A DNA stretch of 64,000 nucleotides from the NCBI GenBank assembly GCA_028753945.1, contig JAPNXP010000002.1, positions 9,982,001-10,046,000 on the forward strand, written 5' to 3'. Source of the DNA: Hexactinellida sp. DTS-2022. Its lineage: Eukaryota > Porifera > Hexactinellida. The translations under genes were made by a program, and so were the position numbers. Under the pieces are notes generated by a model. That model was not told the origin of the DNA. It made no database searches and worked only from the letters and a program-made list of their open reading frames with translations. Below, piece after piece: positions 35,702-46,721 of the stretch (its first letter is position 1; every line of letters begins with the position of its first letter).

Positions 35702-35780
35702 TAAGCTCGCAAATCGGGGCACTCTCCCAAAGTGGGGCATATTTCAGAAACGCCAGGGTGCCCCGGTTTGCGAGCTTCTA
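35702..35780. repeat. ~77-bp foldback with 20-bp inverted ends
   Basis: AAGCTCGCAAATCGGGGCAC near 35702 is the inverse of GTGCCCCGGTTTGCGAGCTT near 35759, with one mismatch in 20. The spacing is too short for a coding element; it is a small foldback or miniature element. Confidence 0.8.
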
Positions 35781-36890
35781 CTATACCACGTATTTCTGTC
35801 TATCAATGGTAATTATTACACAAGTAATCACATACATTCTGATATACTACTTCTATGAGGCTTATGTTTACATGTTGCGTGAATCACTCTCACAGTCAGT
35901 GTCAGTGTCTGTGTTTAATGTAATCACTTTCTTTCTTGGTTGGGAGATTTGTTCTTGGGGCTGGCTCAGTTATTTATGCGTCATCTGTGGAAACTTTTAG
36001 GTTCTTTTGTTTAGTGATTTTCCTGTAAATTAATTGTTGGGAGATTTTTGTTAATGTGCTGCCCATTCTCTGTTTCTATCCAAGTCTGGTATACGTATTA
36101 GAAGTGATCATGCGGCTTCAAGTACAACCAATTACCAATAACTCGGGCTTGCCACAAAGTTTATTGTACTTGATGAACGTTCCCCTCATCTTTATTTGAA
36201 AGTGTGCAAGTATTTCTCCTTGTTATACCGCTAGCATTCTTTACCACTCGGACTAAGTTTGGGTGTAGCATATGTGTAAACTTCCTTTTCTATCAAACTG
36301 TTTCCAGGAGAGTTGTATAATTTCTCTGTGTGTATTGAAGGAAGTTGTGCTTTTAGATAGAAATCTCTTATCTTCCTGAAAATAATTGTCGTTATCTGAG
36401 TGACTGTTATCTTGGTAGTAATCTTGGTCCCAATTAGTAAATTATTACATTATTATATTGTATATTTTGTGAGATTTGATTTGAACACTCATTGGTAGGG
36501 AATAATTTATTATTTAAATATATTCCTCTATACAAATTCATTATGATGTTTGTAATTGAAAGGACAATTGTATTGATTTGTGGAAACTTTTCCGATATTA
36601 CTAGTTGGGTATTGATTGAGTTCAGCTAATTAAATTCAGATCATTTTAATTGTTAGTTTATAAATACACAAGCATACTTTGGTATTTGTCTAGCTTTAGA
36701 TTTCCTGCCACCTGACAAAAATAGTATCTTTCCACTTCATTCCATTTGAATTATAGTCTTCACTTGGCATAGTATGACCATGTTAGGTGACAGGAGTAGA
36801 CTAGTGCTAGACTAGTCTAGTGTCAGTACGAGTTAGGTAACGTAGAGCTAACCGGCAGTACGATTGTAACCAGAGGTTACTGGTATACCT
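35781..36890. other. AT-rich DNA, no gene recognised
   Basis: A run of CAGTCAGTGTCAGTGTCTGTG occurs near 35895. ACTAGTGCTAGACTAGTCTAG at about 36800 is palindromic, and GTAACCAGAGGTTAC at about 36867 can form a hairpin just before the hammerhead core. Nothing coding is supportable. Confidence 0.5.
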
Positions 36891-36959
36891 GTGTGGTCGA
36901 GGGTTAGCCTCCTGATGAGTCCCTGAGATGGGACGAAACAATCACCACAACGCATTGTC
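36891..36959 (+). ncRNA. Hammerhead ribozyme core
   Basis: CTGATGA (36912-36918), stem II GTCCC/GGGAC (36919-36923 with 36930-36934, loop TGAGAT) and GAAA (36935-36938) are all canonical. A GTC cleavage triplet at 36896-36898 is followed by stem I GAGG/CCTC (36899-36902 with 36908-36911, loop GTTAG). Stem III in that fold is only about two pairs (GU/AC). Alternatively, ACAAT/ATTGT (36938-36942 with 36954-36958) gives a closed stem III ending in GTC at 36957-36959, with poor stem I. Short weak stems are typical of hammerheads in Penelope-like elements and animal satellites. It self-cleaves RNA in that setting; activity here is untested. Confidence 0.7.
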
Positions 36960-37660
36960 TACCGTGAATGGAGTATACCATCTCCCATGTCACAATAACC
37001 ATATTATATTGAGAGAGCTAATTAGTGCATGTCCAAATAGAGTTACTAGATGTTGGCTGGGTAATTTGCGCTACTTTACGTCACCGTCTAATATTTCATA
37101 TAGCCAATTTCAGCCTGCCTCAATATGGATGGATGACCAATCGATTGAGATCAATTGGTCATTTACATCATTCGTGTAAAGGAATTTTTCAAATTATGAC
37201 TTCGCCAATGTCCGGAATATTATTGTGCTGGTTCAGTTTGGATTTTGTTTTGTTTAAATGCAAAATGAATTTCTAAAATAGTACTGAACGAATTTGAACC
37301 AGTTATGTACTGTACAGTTATGCACAGTGCGTGCACACAAAGTTGAATGTAGTTCCCCAACTGGTTGTGAATAGAAAAATGGAAACAACATGCATTAAAT
37401 ATTAAGGCTCAAAATGGAGAGTATTGATTGTTCGAATGAAATCTAGAAAAAAGTTAAAAGAAGGAAATCTTCATACTTGGAGCTTGGCCGTGGCTAAGTA
37501 GCTGCCTTTCAAGTATTTGTTCACTAAACTTGCTACTTGTCCAGGTTAACAAATTTTCTAGTTTCCAAGAATAAATTTATTTATGTTCTTTTTTTATGTA
37601 AAAAATATATTGGAGACTATTTATTGCCGGAAGATTTCTGCATGATCTCTGCAGAGTCTT
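36960..37660. other. Non-coding DNA after the hammerhead
   Basis: Only weak open frames are present, without recognisable motifs. The sequence just after the ribozyme (to about 37200) is GC-richer than the later part and may belong to the same repeat as the ribozyme. I cannot define the repeat's ends. Confidence 0.4.
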
Positions 37661-38840
37661 CAGCTGTCAATTATGTTGATTGACACTCCGAATGGCAGAA
37701 CTATTTGCGGGCAACTCTGCCTAATTAGCCCTCATACTGACACGACACATTGCTGCCAACTCTGTCTGATTCTAGCTCACACTGACGGGTCACTTTGCTT
37801 GGGCCAATGCATGCTAAACCCAACACTTACGAGACAATTTGTGGCACATCTGCCTGATTATGACTGTTCCATAAGAAACTATTTACTAACACTTTTGCCT
37901 GAATATAGTATCTAAAACTTACGACACTCTGTGCTGGCCCCTCTTCCTGATTATAATTGAAACTTATGATACTATTTCCTTGCACAACTGTATAATTTAA
38001 CTAAGTTAGGACTTTAGAGACTGTTTGGTGGCTCCTCTGCCGGATTATCACTGACAATTACGAGTCTTTTTGCTGACAACTCTTCCTAATTTTAAATTTC
38101 ACTTACGAGACTCATTGCTGGCACCTCTAACTGATTATGACCAACGGTTACGAGACTGTCTGCTGGCACCTCTGTCTATTTGTAACTAACACTTACGAGA
38201 ATCTCTGTTTGCACATCTGCGTGTCTATATCTGTCACATACGATACTCATTGCTAACCCATACTCCTGATTATAACTAACACTTAGAATAACACTCGTTT
38301 CTTCCTCCTCGACCTCATTATAACTGACACTGATGAGTCTCTTAGCTGGCACCTCGACCTGATTATAACTGACACTGACTGGACTCTGTGCTGCCCCTCT
38401 ATTGATTATCACTAACTGTGATTTTTCGAAGCTGTACACATAGTTAGCCTTACCGCTACTAGTGGGGTTTGTCCCATCGGTTGGATTCATCAGGAGGGTG
38501 GGCATCGATCCTGTGACTACCCTCGAACTGGGTGTCACGCTTCTTTATTGCCACGGCGTCTATACACGACCACCTGTGCCTTCTGCAGTACCGGTACCTC
38601 TTCTAATAGTGGCTTCGGAAACTCTGCCTGATTATTCCTCACACTTACGCGACTCTGTTCTGCGACCTCTCCTTGTATATAACTAAAGCACTTGTGGAAC
38701 TCTGTCCGGGAACCAGTGCTTGAAAATGCCTCACACTTTACTGGACTGTTCTGTCACCTCTACCTGATTATAACTACCACTCACGGGACTCTGTGCAGAC
38801 ATCTCGGTCTTACTATGCCCTACACTTTGGAATTTTGTAC
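37660..38840. repeat. Degenerate tandem repeat, ~46-bp unit
   Basis: Units contain CTGATTATAACT, ACACTTACGAGACTC and TGCTGGCACCTCTGC in that order and run from about 37670 to 38415, resuming from about 38620 to 38840. A non-repeat insert at about 38420-38615 carries a second hammerhead-like motif on the minus strand. The minus-strand open frame with repeated SVSYN is the translated repeat. Confidence 0.75.
38467..38530 (-). ncRNA. Degenerate hammerhead-like motif
   Basis: On the minus strand, a TTC triplet is followed by GAGGGT and later ACCCTC directly before CTGATGA, then ATCC and GGGA enclosing AACCGAT, then CAAAC. This matches the layout at 36891-36945 (stem I GAGG/CCTC, core, stem II), but CGAAAC is reduced to CAAAC and stem II is shorter. 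It is probably an inactive relative. Confidence 0.4.
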
Positions 38841-39101
38841 AGGTGTAAGCGCGCTATGGGGACTCAGCTCTTTAGGGATCCTCGTCCCTAACTCTAGCAT
38901 TTTGGGGCCTCTAGGATCCTAAAACCTAGGCAATATAGGGACGGAGATTCCGAGAAGCGCTATCTTTTTGTGGTCATGGGGTCCCTAAATCGCTAGTGAT
39001 ACCGGTATAGTGGGGTCAAAAATTAAGGTTCCGTGACCAACCTTTGGCTAGTTAAGTTTTATGCTAGATTCTGATACTTTAGGATATATCTCGCGATTTA
39101 A

Positions 39102-39975
39102 GGTTCAGGTATACTCTAGAGCACTTCTACCAAAACTATTTACCCGAATTAATTAAATTTTTTACAGCGGATTTACTTCATCTTCTAACCGGCAAAAATG
39201 CAATAATATTCGAACTAGGTAACTCAGTGAAAAATATTTTTTCTAGAAAATCGTATTTTGCGAACGGATAGGTTTTTTCCTGCTAATGATTAGGAGTAGA
39301 TTGTTGCTGCATTGCATTAAGAAACTCCTAAACTATCATATGAGTGCAAGAATTCTTTTAATCACGTATGAGTCAAATTTTTCATCAATAAATGTGGACA
39401 TCACTTTTTTCATTATCAATAAATTAAATAAAAATAAAAATAAAAGTTACAAATGAAATCGCTGCACTCATATGATAGAACTAATTGAGATCTGTCCAAA
39501 ACCGTTGAGATTTTGTTTCTAGGTGGTATATGAGTCATAATATGACTTCCGCAATGGCAATAATTGTGTTTGGAGATAGCGAGGTTTGAAGAAAAGTGTC
39601 CCCAATGGCAGTGGCTTAGGTAGAGGACACTAAAAAGTCTGTATCATTGAGAGTTTTCAATATTCTTCCATAATATTTGAAATTAAGATGCGATATATGC
39701 TGTTCTATCCAAATATAAGATAAAACCTATATGTGGCAATGTCCCGAAATTATCAAGTTTCCATGGTATACTGCAACCGGCAACCAAAACCAGAACCCCA
39801 ATATTTCTTTCAAAACTCGAAGTGAGTCAAACTGGAGAAATAATTGGAATTTTTCTTTGAAATTTCGTCAAAGTCCACATGGGTATCCACACAATCAGAA
39901 AATGCAATAAAAACGAGATTTACCATAGTTTGGGGTTTATCGAAATTTTGGGATTTTGTAGAGTATACCTGAACC
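39102..39975. mobile_element. TTAA-flanked element, family B, copy 1
   Basis: An 874-bp block starts GGTTCAGGTATACTCTA and ends TAGAGTATACCTGAACC, perfect 17-bp inverted ends, with TTAA on both sides (39098-39101, 39976-39979). Non-coding. The interior matches copy 3 (49426-50289) in inverse orientation, for example around a GCGATATATGCTGTTCTATC word. The ends and TTAA duplication suggest a piggyBac-like non-autonomous family. Confidence 0.9.
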
Positions 39976-40491
39976 TTAAGCTCCGATGCCGCTTTGCAAA
40001 TTTTGGGCAAAGTTTTTTATATCGACAAATTCAAAGGGCCTCCGGTTTTCATTTAAAGATTTTTATACCCCTATCTGAACATTTCACAAATTGAGATTAG
40101 ATTGTTTTTGAACAGTATACAATAAGTAGTAGCTGCGCTGAAAAATTTCAACTCAATCGGGACTATACCTTTAATGTAATAACGTTTTGAAAATAATACG
40201 TCATAATCTATCTGTTTTGTTTTATTATTTACATTTACAACTAGCATTTATGTGTACCCAAAGTTTTACTACAAAATTTCAAACTAAAATTAAATTTAGA
40301 TACAAAATACAGTAAAACGTTCTTGTATTTATTTATATTTTAGATTTCGGTTATATTTATTACATTTGAATTAATTAGATATGATTTCAATTGAGCTCTA
40401 TAGAGCAAGAATAAGTGGCTAGGGTGGACGTGCATCGTCCCAGTTACCCCACTCTTTTATCAGAAAGTTAACTACATGTATCGACATATTA

Positions 40492-42885
40492 TTGCGCATT
40501 TCTACCCGCCTAGAGGCCAATACCATTAGCGCATTATTGATGATCGGTGGAATCGAAATAAATTCCGGGCCTGGTTCAACAACAGAGGAAGAGATTTGTT
40601 CTATGGAAATAAACGAATGTTCCCAACCAGAAGTTTTTACATTCTCTTCTCAAACGTCACAACAGACTGCGATATCGTCTCAAGTTGTACCTCTAAACGA
40701 CCTCGATTTGTCTAGCCAGTGTTCTGATGTCCAAATGACTCCTGAGAGGGGTATCTCTACCCCAAAGTCTCGGAAGAGAAAAGGTTATCGTCTAGAAAGG
40801 ATAAAAATCGAGCTGCTATCAAGAATAGACGAACTGATGACTCAGAGTTTTGTAAAACTGAGAATGAGGCTCGCCTTGAGCGTTTCAATGAAGATTGTGA
40901 GGATCCCGATTTTCTATCTAAGCACAACGAAAATCAATTACAAGGCATTGCAAAAAGGCTAAAAGATCCTGAGAAGCGTGTTGAACATTATAAAGCTGTG
41001 GCCGACAGTTTGAAAGATCCTGAGAAGCGTCCTCAGCATAATAACGCTGAGGCCGAGAGTTTGAAAGATCCTGAGAAGCGCGCTCAGCATAATAGAGCTG
41101 TGGTCGAGTGTTTGAAAGATCCTGAGAAGCGCGCTCAGCATAATAGAGCTGTGGCCGAGAGTTTGAAAGATCCTGAGAAGCGTGCTCAGCATAATAACGC
41201 TGTAGCAGAGAGTTGAAGGATCCTGAGAAGCGCGTAATGGATGATAACGCTGTGGCCGAGAGGTTTAAAGATACTGAGAAGCGTGCTGAGCATAATAAAG
41301 CTGTAGCAGAGAGGATGAAGGATCCTGATGTGCGTGAAAAGCACAACAAAAATGTTCTTGAGAAATATAGAACTAATAAGCAGGAGGTTAACTCTGTTAT
41401 TCAAAGTTATTTCTCCCAGATATCTCAAGGTCTAGCGTATGTTTGTTCTTGTTGTGGATGCCTCCATTTCAGGAAAACGGTTGTTATTCTTAAGAGAGAA
41501 ATCTTGTTTCAACCAATCTTTCCAATTCTGATTTCGTCAAACAGGTTATCATATTCTTTACTTTAAGGTTAAATTACCCCACGTGAATGAAAGTTCTTGT
41601 ATTAATCTGTAATTGTGAGAAATATATACCTATACGATACAAATCAATAAACCAAAAAGAAAATGTCCCTATCTATTATACTTTTTATTTTTTGTCGGTT
41701 TCAAAATTTGGCTAATACAAATCTCCCATAGGGCGATTTCCAAAAGTGGTGGTCGATATTATGCGGTAATTTGGCAATGCAATCATCAATGTTTGTCATC
41801 AGAATCAATATTTAAAGATTATAAGCGTACGGAGTAGGTAGACGGTTTACATTTTTGAATTATGACTTGGAATTTTTTTTATCAAGCATTTTATCAAATT
41901 TCGCATGAAAACATGACCTTTTTATTCATTTTTTGGTTTCAAAAGGTCGCAATATTTTTTATTTAGATCTTATCAAAATTCTAAACCACTCACCAACCGC
42001 CCATAACGATGATCTTTCTGATAGATCACACAGTACAGGTCTTTAGCAAATAATGATCTTGCAAACTACACACTTATCAGGTGGAGTCTGAAAAAATCCC
42101 CCTATGGGACTTTTGTATTAGCATAATACTGCAAGCCCAATGATTTCGAATTTATAGAAGATAATTAGATTTCGTTTTCAGTTTCGATATAGCTATAATC
42201 TCTTCCATCATATATGTGAAATTCAAACTCCCACCTTCAAAACTAAATTCATGTATTTTTTGGGTGAATCTGCCGTAATTTAACCTTAAATATTTAAATA
42301 ATTTATTTTGCTAAAATATTATTTAATTAGAGATAATTAATTAATTACTCACATACAATATGCGGGTGATCTTGTTACGTATTATTATCTGTTATTAACC
42401 TTTGGGTTTTTCTCTATGAGACAGTTAACATACAGTATGTGTGTAAGAACTGTCTGATTAACATCAAAGAAGGCAGAGTTCCTAAGAAGGCGTTATGCCG
42501 TGGCTTAACTTTCCCCGAGATCCCTCCTGAGCTATCTGGTCTGACTGTGATTGAACAGAGACTGGTATCTCCCAGACACGAGTTCATGAACATCAGATCT
42601 CTTGGCAGGGAGAGACAGCACGGGCTGCATGGCATGGTTGTTAATGTTCCCATAGACGTAGATAAGACTGTTAATCGGTTACCTAGGACGTTCTTACAAT
42701 CCCAACTATTCAGTTACAATTGTTTCGAAAGTTATCGTTCGCGAAACCTTATTTATACGAAACGATAAGACCTAACGTAGTATTAGAAGCAGCGGTCTAT
42801 CTCTCTACCACTAAGCTCTTCAAGTTAGAGAAAGTAGTAGTTTCAGAGAATTGGGTTAACTCTGTAGCACGTCCTGGTACTGGTA
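40492..42885 (+). pseudogene. Helitron N-terminal fragment with 2A-like and 17-residue repeats, split by an insertion
   Basis: The opening frame has LEANTISALLMIGGIEINSGP (about 40515-40572), a 2A-like (stop-carry-on) signature in which the usual NPGP reads NSGP. After a frame change come about eight tandem copies of KDPEKRAQHN(R/N)AVAESL (17 residues, 51 bp; about 40950-41345), then LAYVCSCCGCLHFRKTVV, a Helitron-type zinc motif. Coding stops at 41562 where family A copy 2 inserted. It resumes at about 42430 with CKNCLINIKEGRVPK, GLTFPEIPPELSGLTVIEQRL, SPRHEFMNIR and VVNVPIDVDKTVNRLPR, then in another frame RPNVVLEAAVYL and SENWVNSVARP to about 42880. That matches the domain (DUF6570-like) preceding Rep in animal Helitrons. 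No Rep or helicase follows. Confidence 0.7.
41567..42285. mobile_element. TTAA-flanked element, family A, copy 2
   Basis: A 719-bp block with the same ends as 2416-3114 (GGTTAAATTACCCCAC left; CTGCCGTAATTTAACC right) between TTAA at 41563-41566 and 42286-42289. It interrupts the Helitron N-terminal gene, so it is younger than that gene. Confidence 0.85.
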
Positions 42886-43302
42886 ATGTTAACTTATGAT
42901 AAAGAATTTGTTTTTGATGTTGAATCACATACTGAGTTTAGGCTCTTACAATTAACAGATCGTGGCGGACTTAAGTATCCGTCCGAGCCTGTTCTTACTT
43001 CAGTTATAACTTTATGGAAGATAATGATTGCAATAGAAAATAATAATCAGCTGTTGACTTTGCTTGAAGACGGTCCCTCTAGAAGGTTATTAGTAGAACT
43101 CACCTTGATATACATGGAAAATGATGATGATATTGCTATCTGGAAATCAAATTGTATTAATTGCGATGTGTACAGTTGGAGTATTTTGAGCAAGTTAATC
43201 TTTACTGCTGCTAATTGTTTTCTTGCCAATAAAATTAAAAACTACAACTCCTCTGTGCTTCAAATAGGTATCGATAAACGTAAATTGAAAAAATTCTCAT
43301 GA
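42886..43302 (+). pseudogene. C-terminal fragment of a P-element/THAP-type transposase
   Basis: A 138-codon frame contains FRLLQLTDRGGLKYPSEPVL followed by helical sequence and ends at 43302. The LxDRGGLxYPS motif is familiar from the C-terminal region of P-element-like/THAP-associated transposases. No N-terminal DNA-binding or DDE part is present. It begins right after the end of Helitron-type coding (about 42880), which may be a capture or deletion joint. The frame has no obvious lesion but is far too short to be functional alone. Confidence 0.5.
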
Positions 43303-44454
43303 ATTATTATTTACCATTATAGAATATTTATTGTTGTTAGCACTTAATTTCTATATATTTGTATCTTAGATTTCGCGCTATCAAGTATACATAATTGTCA
43401 AGTTTGAGAGAGAGAGAGAGAGAGACAGAGAGACAGAGAGAGAGAGAGAGATAGGAGAGAGGAGTTTCAAGACATGTTGTGTTTCGTATATGTGTTGTGT
43501 ATTACAGTAGTTTATATGTTTGTATTTTGTATGTAGGTTTACTTATTATCATTAAAATATATTAATTCCAAATAAATGTATGGGTTTATTGACTTTATTC
43601 TTCACAGGAAATACTTGGTTGGGAAATATTTGACTTGATATACACTTAAGGATGCTTCGGAGGAAGATTCTGTGTTTTTTGAGTTAAAATTCAAAAGTGA
43701 GTTTATATTTTGAAATGAATGTGATATATCATGGAATTATGTGGGAAGTGAAATTTTTTGAAAATTGTTTCCCCAAAGTCTTCAGAATGTCAATTTACGA
43801 CATCATTAATGATGATTTAGCACTTTCAATATCGAATTTGACATTCTTTGATACTTTTATGTAATATATCGTCCACTTAAATACTTCAATTATATAAACC
43901 AATTTATAAGTCCAGTGCCGATTTATAAGTCAATTTCAGAATCCAATTCCATTTTCACTCCTTCTCTCCATCTCGTCTAGAAGACTGAAGCTGTCTTTGC
44001 GTGTCGAGACGGAGTCGGGTCTGCTCAGGAGTCTCGTTGGCTCGCTCCCAACGCTTCCGATCAGCCGGAGTTCTAAATCTGTTTCCCCCTTGAATCCCTG
44101 GCTTCCGTTTTGGAGGCATAATAAGAATCGAATCTAATTCAACAATGTAAAAAAAATTGTAGGTTCTGATGAAAAGTAAGTATTTCTAGTCAGGCATACT
44201 AAAAGAAATACATGCAATGTGTTACAGGCACAAATGATTGGTTAAATGAATTTATTTTCAATCAATCAGTTGCAGAGCAATTTATTATTGAATAAGTTAG
44301 CTAATCCAACAAACCCTCGAATTTAATTGGCTAACATATTTTGTCACCTTCAAATGTGAATATTTCTCTTCAAAAACCAATAGATCGTTGTCGCAGTACA
44401 AGATTACCCCTGTATACAAATTTCCAGCTTTCTGGGACTCGTAGTCTTTCCAAA
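43303..44454. other. Non-coding DNA with GA microsatellite and TTAA-type end
   Basis: 43408-43455 is a GA-rich microsatellite with ACAGAGAG interruptions. At 43646-43649 TTAA is followed by GGATGCTTCGG, the start of the third TTAA family, with its ATGTGGGAAGTGAAAT and TTACGACATCATTA interior. 43955-44119 holds a small minus-strand frame described separately. Confidence 0.6.
43955..44119 (-). CDS. Short STPRR-like Helitron fragment
   Basis: On the minus strand ATG at 44119 opens a 54-residue frame ending TGA at 43955. It begins MPPKRKPGIQGG and contains RTPADRKRWERANETPEQTR, the Thr-Pro-x-x-Arg repeat pattern of Helitron N-terminal regions, as in the frame at 21295. It is GC-richer than its surroundings. 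It is probably a truncated remnant with its start codon kept. Confidence 0.5.
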   Translation of the reverse strand: MPPKRKPGIQGGNRFRTPADRKRWERANETPEQTRLRLDTQRQLQSSRRDGEKE

Positions 44455-44458
44455 TTAA

Positions 44459-45157
44459 GGTTCAGGTATACTCTAGAGCACTTCTACCAAAAATATTTAC
44501 CTCATTTACTTGAAATTTTTACTGCGGATTTGAATCATCCTTCTATTTGCAAAAATGCAATAATATTTCAATGACAAGTAACTGGGAAATTTTAGGTTTT
44601 CAAATTTTACTCATTTGTGTAAGAGATTTTTTAGTAATAATGAACCTTACAATAGTAAATACCGTTTAAATGCGTTTATCTATATCTTGTTTATCCTGCA
44701 TCGTCTGGGATTGTTCAAATTTAATATATTTTTAATTTTCTTGATTATTACGTGATGTCAACTTTTTAATCGAAATTTTCCTATCCAAAATCCGGAAAGC
44801 TCTGCAAATATTTCTAATTTAATAAATCGCAAACGATACAGGATGGATCTAGACGAGATCTATCCGAAACCGTTGAGATTTCGATTCTACGTGCAAAACT
44901 GAAAAAGTTTCTTATCTACACAAATCTGAAAATGTTAGTTTTGCGATAGCGGGTTTTGAAAAAAAAAATTTACGTCAATTATTCCTAGATTGAGGTGACC
45001 AAAGTGTGTTAAACTGGAAAAATAATAGGAATTCTTCTTAGAAATCTCTTGAGAGTACTTATTGGTATCAATACAATCCAAAAATGCAATAAAAGAGAGA
45101 TAGACAATGATTTGGATTTTATCTAAATTTTCTAATTTTGTAGAGTATACCTGAACC
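44459..45157. mobile_element. TTAA-flanked element, family B, copy 2
   Basis: A 699-bp block with GGTTCAGGTATACTCTA and TAGAGTATACCTGAACC ends between TTAA at 44455-44458 and 45158-45161. It shares ends and subterminal DNA with copies 1 and 3, but its middle has diverged. Non-coding. Confidence 0.9.
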
Positions 45158-45167
45158 TTAATTCTGG

Positions 45168-45266
45168 ACAAACAAACAAACAAAACAAAAAAACAAAAAA
45201 AAAAACACACACACAAACAGACAACAATTCCACTTTTAATATATAGATAGATAGATAGATAGATTA
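45168..45266. repeat. AC-rich and GATA microsatellites
   Basis: A C/A-rich run with CACACACACAAACAGACAAC is followed by TTTTAATATATAGATAGATAGA. It resembles the AC-rich tail of the dispersed module near 7.85 and 58.8 kb. Confidence 0.8.
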
Positions 45267-45274
45267 TTCATTAA

Positions 45275-46506
45275 GGATGCTGAACGCGAGTTAACATTAG
45301 CTGTAATGGGCAGTTTCCATAGTTTTGTCCAAACAATGGTAAATCACTATAAACATAAGATCCTTTATCCTAACTAAGATATTTAGCACTTGAGATCATT
45401 TTTTGGAATTATATTTTTGTCAGGGAGGGTGAAAATATTTTTTTTGGCTTCTCATACCCATAATACAATAGAATCAAAACTTCTCGGCATTATCCAGAGT
45501 GTTATATTGTGGCGCAAGTTCTGAAAAGTTTTGTACATATTCCCCACAACTAGGAATGAAAAAATGACTAGCTTTGGTAGTGTAGAGTTCCTACTTTTTA
45601 TCCTGTGGGTGCTTGACCCTTGTTATCTCAAAAATCGGTCAAAATATGACAATTTTACACCAAATTGGTTCAAAGAACACTTAGTTCTTGTACAATCGCT
45701 CCCAAGCTAGTCATTTTTATTGACAATAGTGTATACAAGTATATCGGAGTTTTTTTAGTCATTCCGCTAAATATTTTTTCTCAACAAATGCCGAGAAGGT
45801 CGAAAAAATGAGTTTTGAGATACAAGCGTTCAAAGTTCACCAGGTTATTCCCACTAATAATAGATACATTTCAATTGGTGTTTCATCCCGTTATGGAAGG
45901 AGTATGTAAGCTTCTATTCGTACGATAAGCTTTACATGTATTCAGTCATTGTTCGTAACTAAATGACTTGATATTTATCCATTTATGCAAGTCCACTTTA
46001 TTTTGGGACACCAGCTGGAAAATGAATTTGATGTAATTGGCTGTGAGAATTGTTCGAAATTCAACAGAAAGTTCATTCCAGCAATGTTTTGAACTACTAT
46101 GTACATGCACCATGTATATTTGTGGAACCTTTCAATTGAATTGCTTTATATCCCAGAATAATTAAAAAGATAGTCAACATAGAGATTCGAACCCATAACC
46201 TCAAGTATACATTCTCCATATGCTTTCCACCGTGCAGTTGATACATATTAGTTATATATGAACTGATATTAGTATCAAAATGCACATAAATTACCATCAA
46301 TGGTGATAAATGTGAGGAATGTTCACATAATCACCGATGTCATCAAAAATGACGTCACTAATAATGCACTTTTGAGCAAAAATATTCTAGATTTTTGAAA
46401 ATTTGCACTTCCAACAGAATTCCAGGTTATTTTTGCATGTTATTTCACAATAATCGACCCTTCAATTTTTGAAGTTAAATACCGGATAATTTGGCGTCAA
46501 GCATCC
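45275..46506. mobile_element. TTAA-flanked element, family C
   Basis: A 1,232-bp block begins GGATGCTGAACGCGAG and ends GGCGTCAAGCATCC, with TTAA on both sides (45271-45274, 46507-46510). The inverted ends match over about 13 bases with two or three differences. It has no transposase. Related ends occur at 23039, 43650 and 50423. Confidence 0.7.
46180..46255 (-). repeat. tRNA-like or SINE promoter remnant
   Basis: On the minus strand, GGGTTCGAATCTC matches a polymerase III B box, and about 45 bases upstream TGCACGGTGGAAAGCAT resembles the D-arm/A-box part of a tRNA. Acceptor pairing is poor, so this is likely a tRNA-derived relic inside the family C element. Confidence 0.35.
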
Positions 46507-46721
46507 TTAATTTAGTGGGAATCACAGGAAATAAAACGATATCTGCTTGTATTATAATTGTGACAATTTTAAAATAGGACTCACATAACACCAATTCATT
46601 ATACACACCCGGGTGAATTTTTATATTAAAATTACATTATAAAAGATGTTGACCTATATATAAGTAATTCCTTTTGTCTTTACAACTTTAAATCCCTTTA
46701 TTTACAATGGATTACATAATA

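Noticed and set aside
36891-36945. Hammerhead as proof that the 52.8-kb retroelement is nearby or extends here
   Set aside because: No sequence similarity between this region and the retroelement was seen, and no hammerhead core was found at the retroelement's ends.
38320-38345. CTGATGAGTCTC as a third hammerhead core
   Set aside because: It is a variant unit of the 46-bp tandem array; no matching stem II or GAAA follows.
39879-40094. 71-codon plus-strand frame
   Set aside because: It crosses the end of a TTAA-flanked element (39975) into unrelated DNA, so it cannot be a conserved gene.
40918-41349. 143-codon minus-strand open frame
   Set aside because: It is the complement of the 51-bp coding repeats; the plus-strand reading (KDPEKRAQHN) fits a known protein type better.
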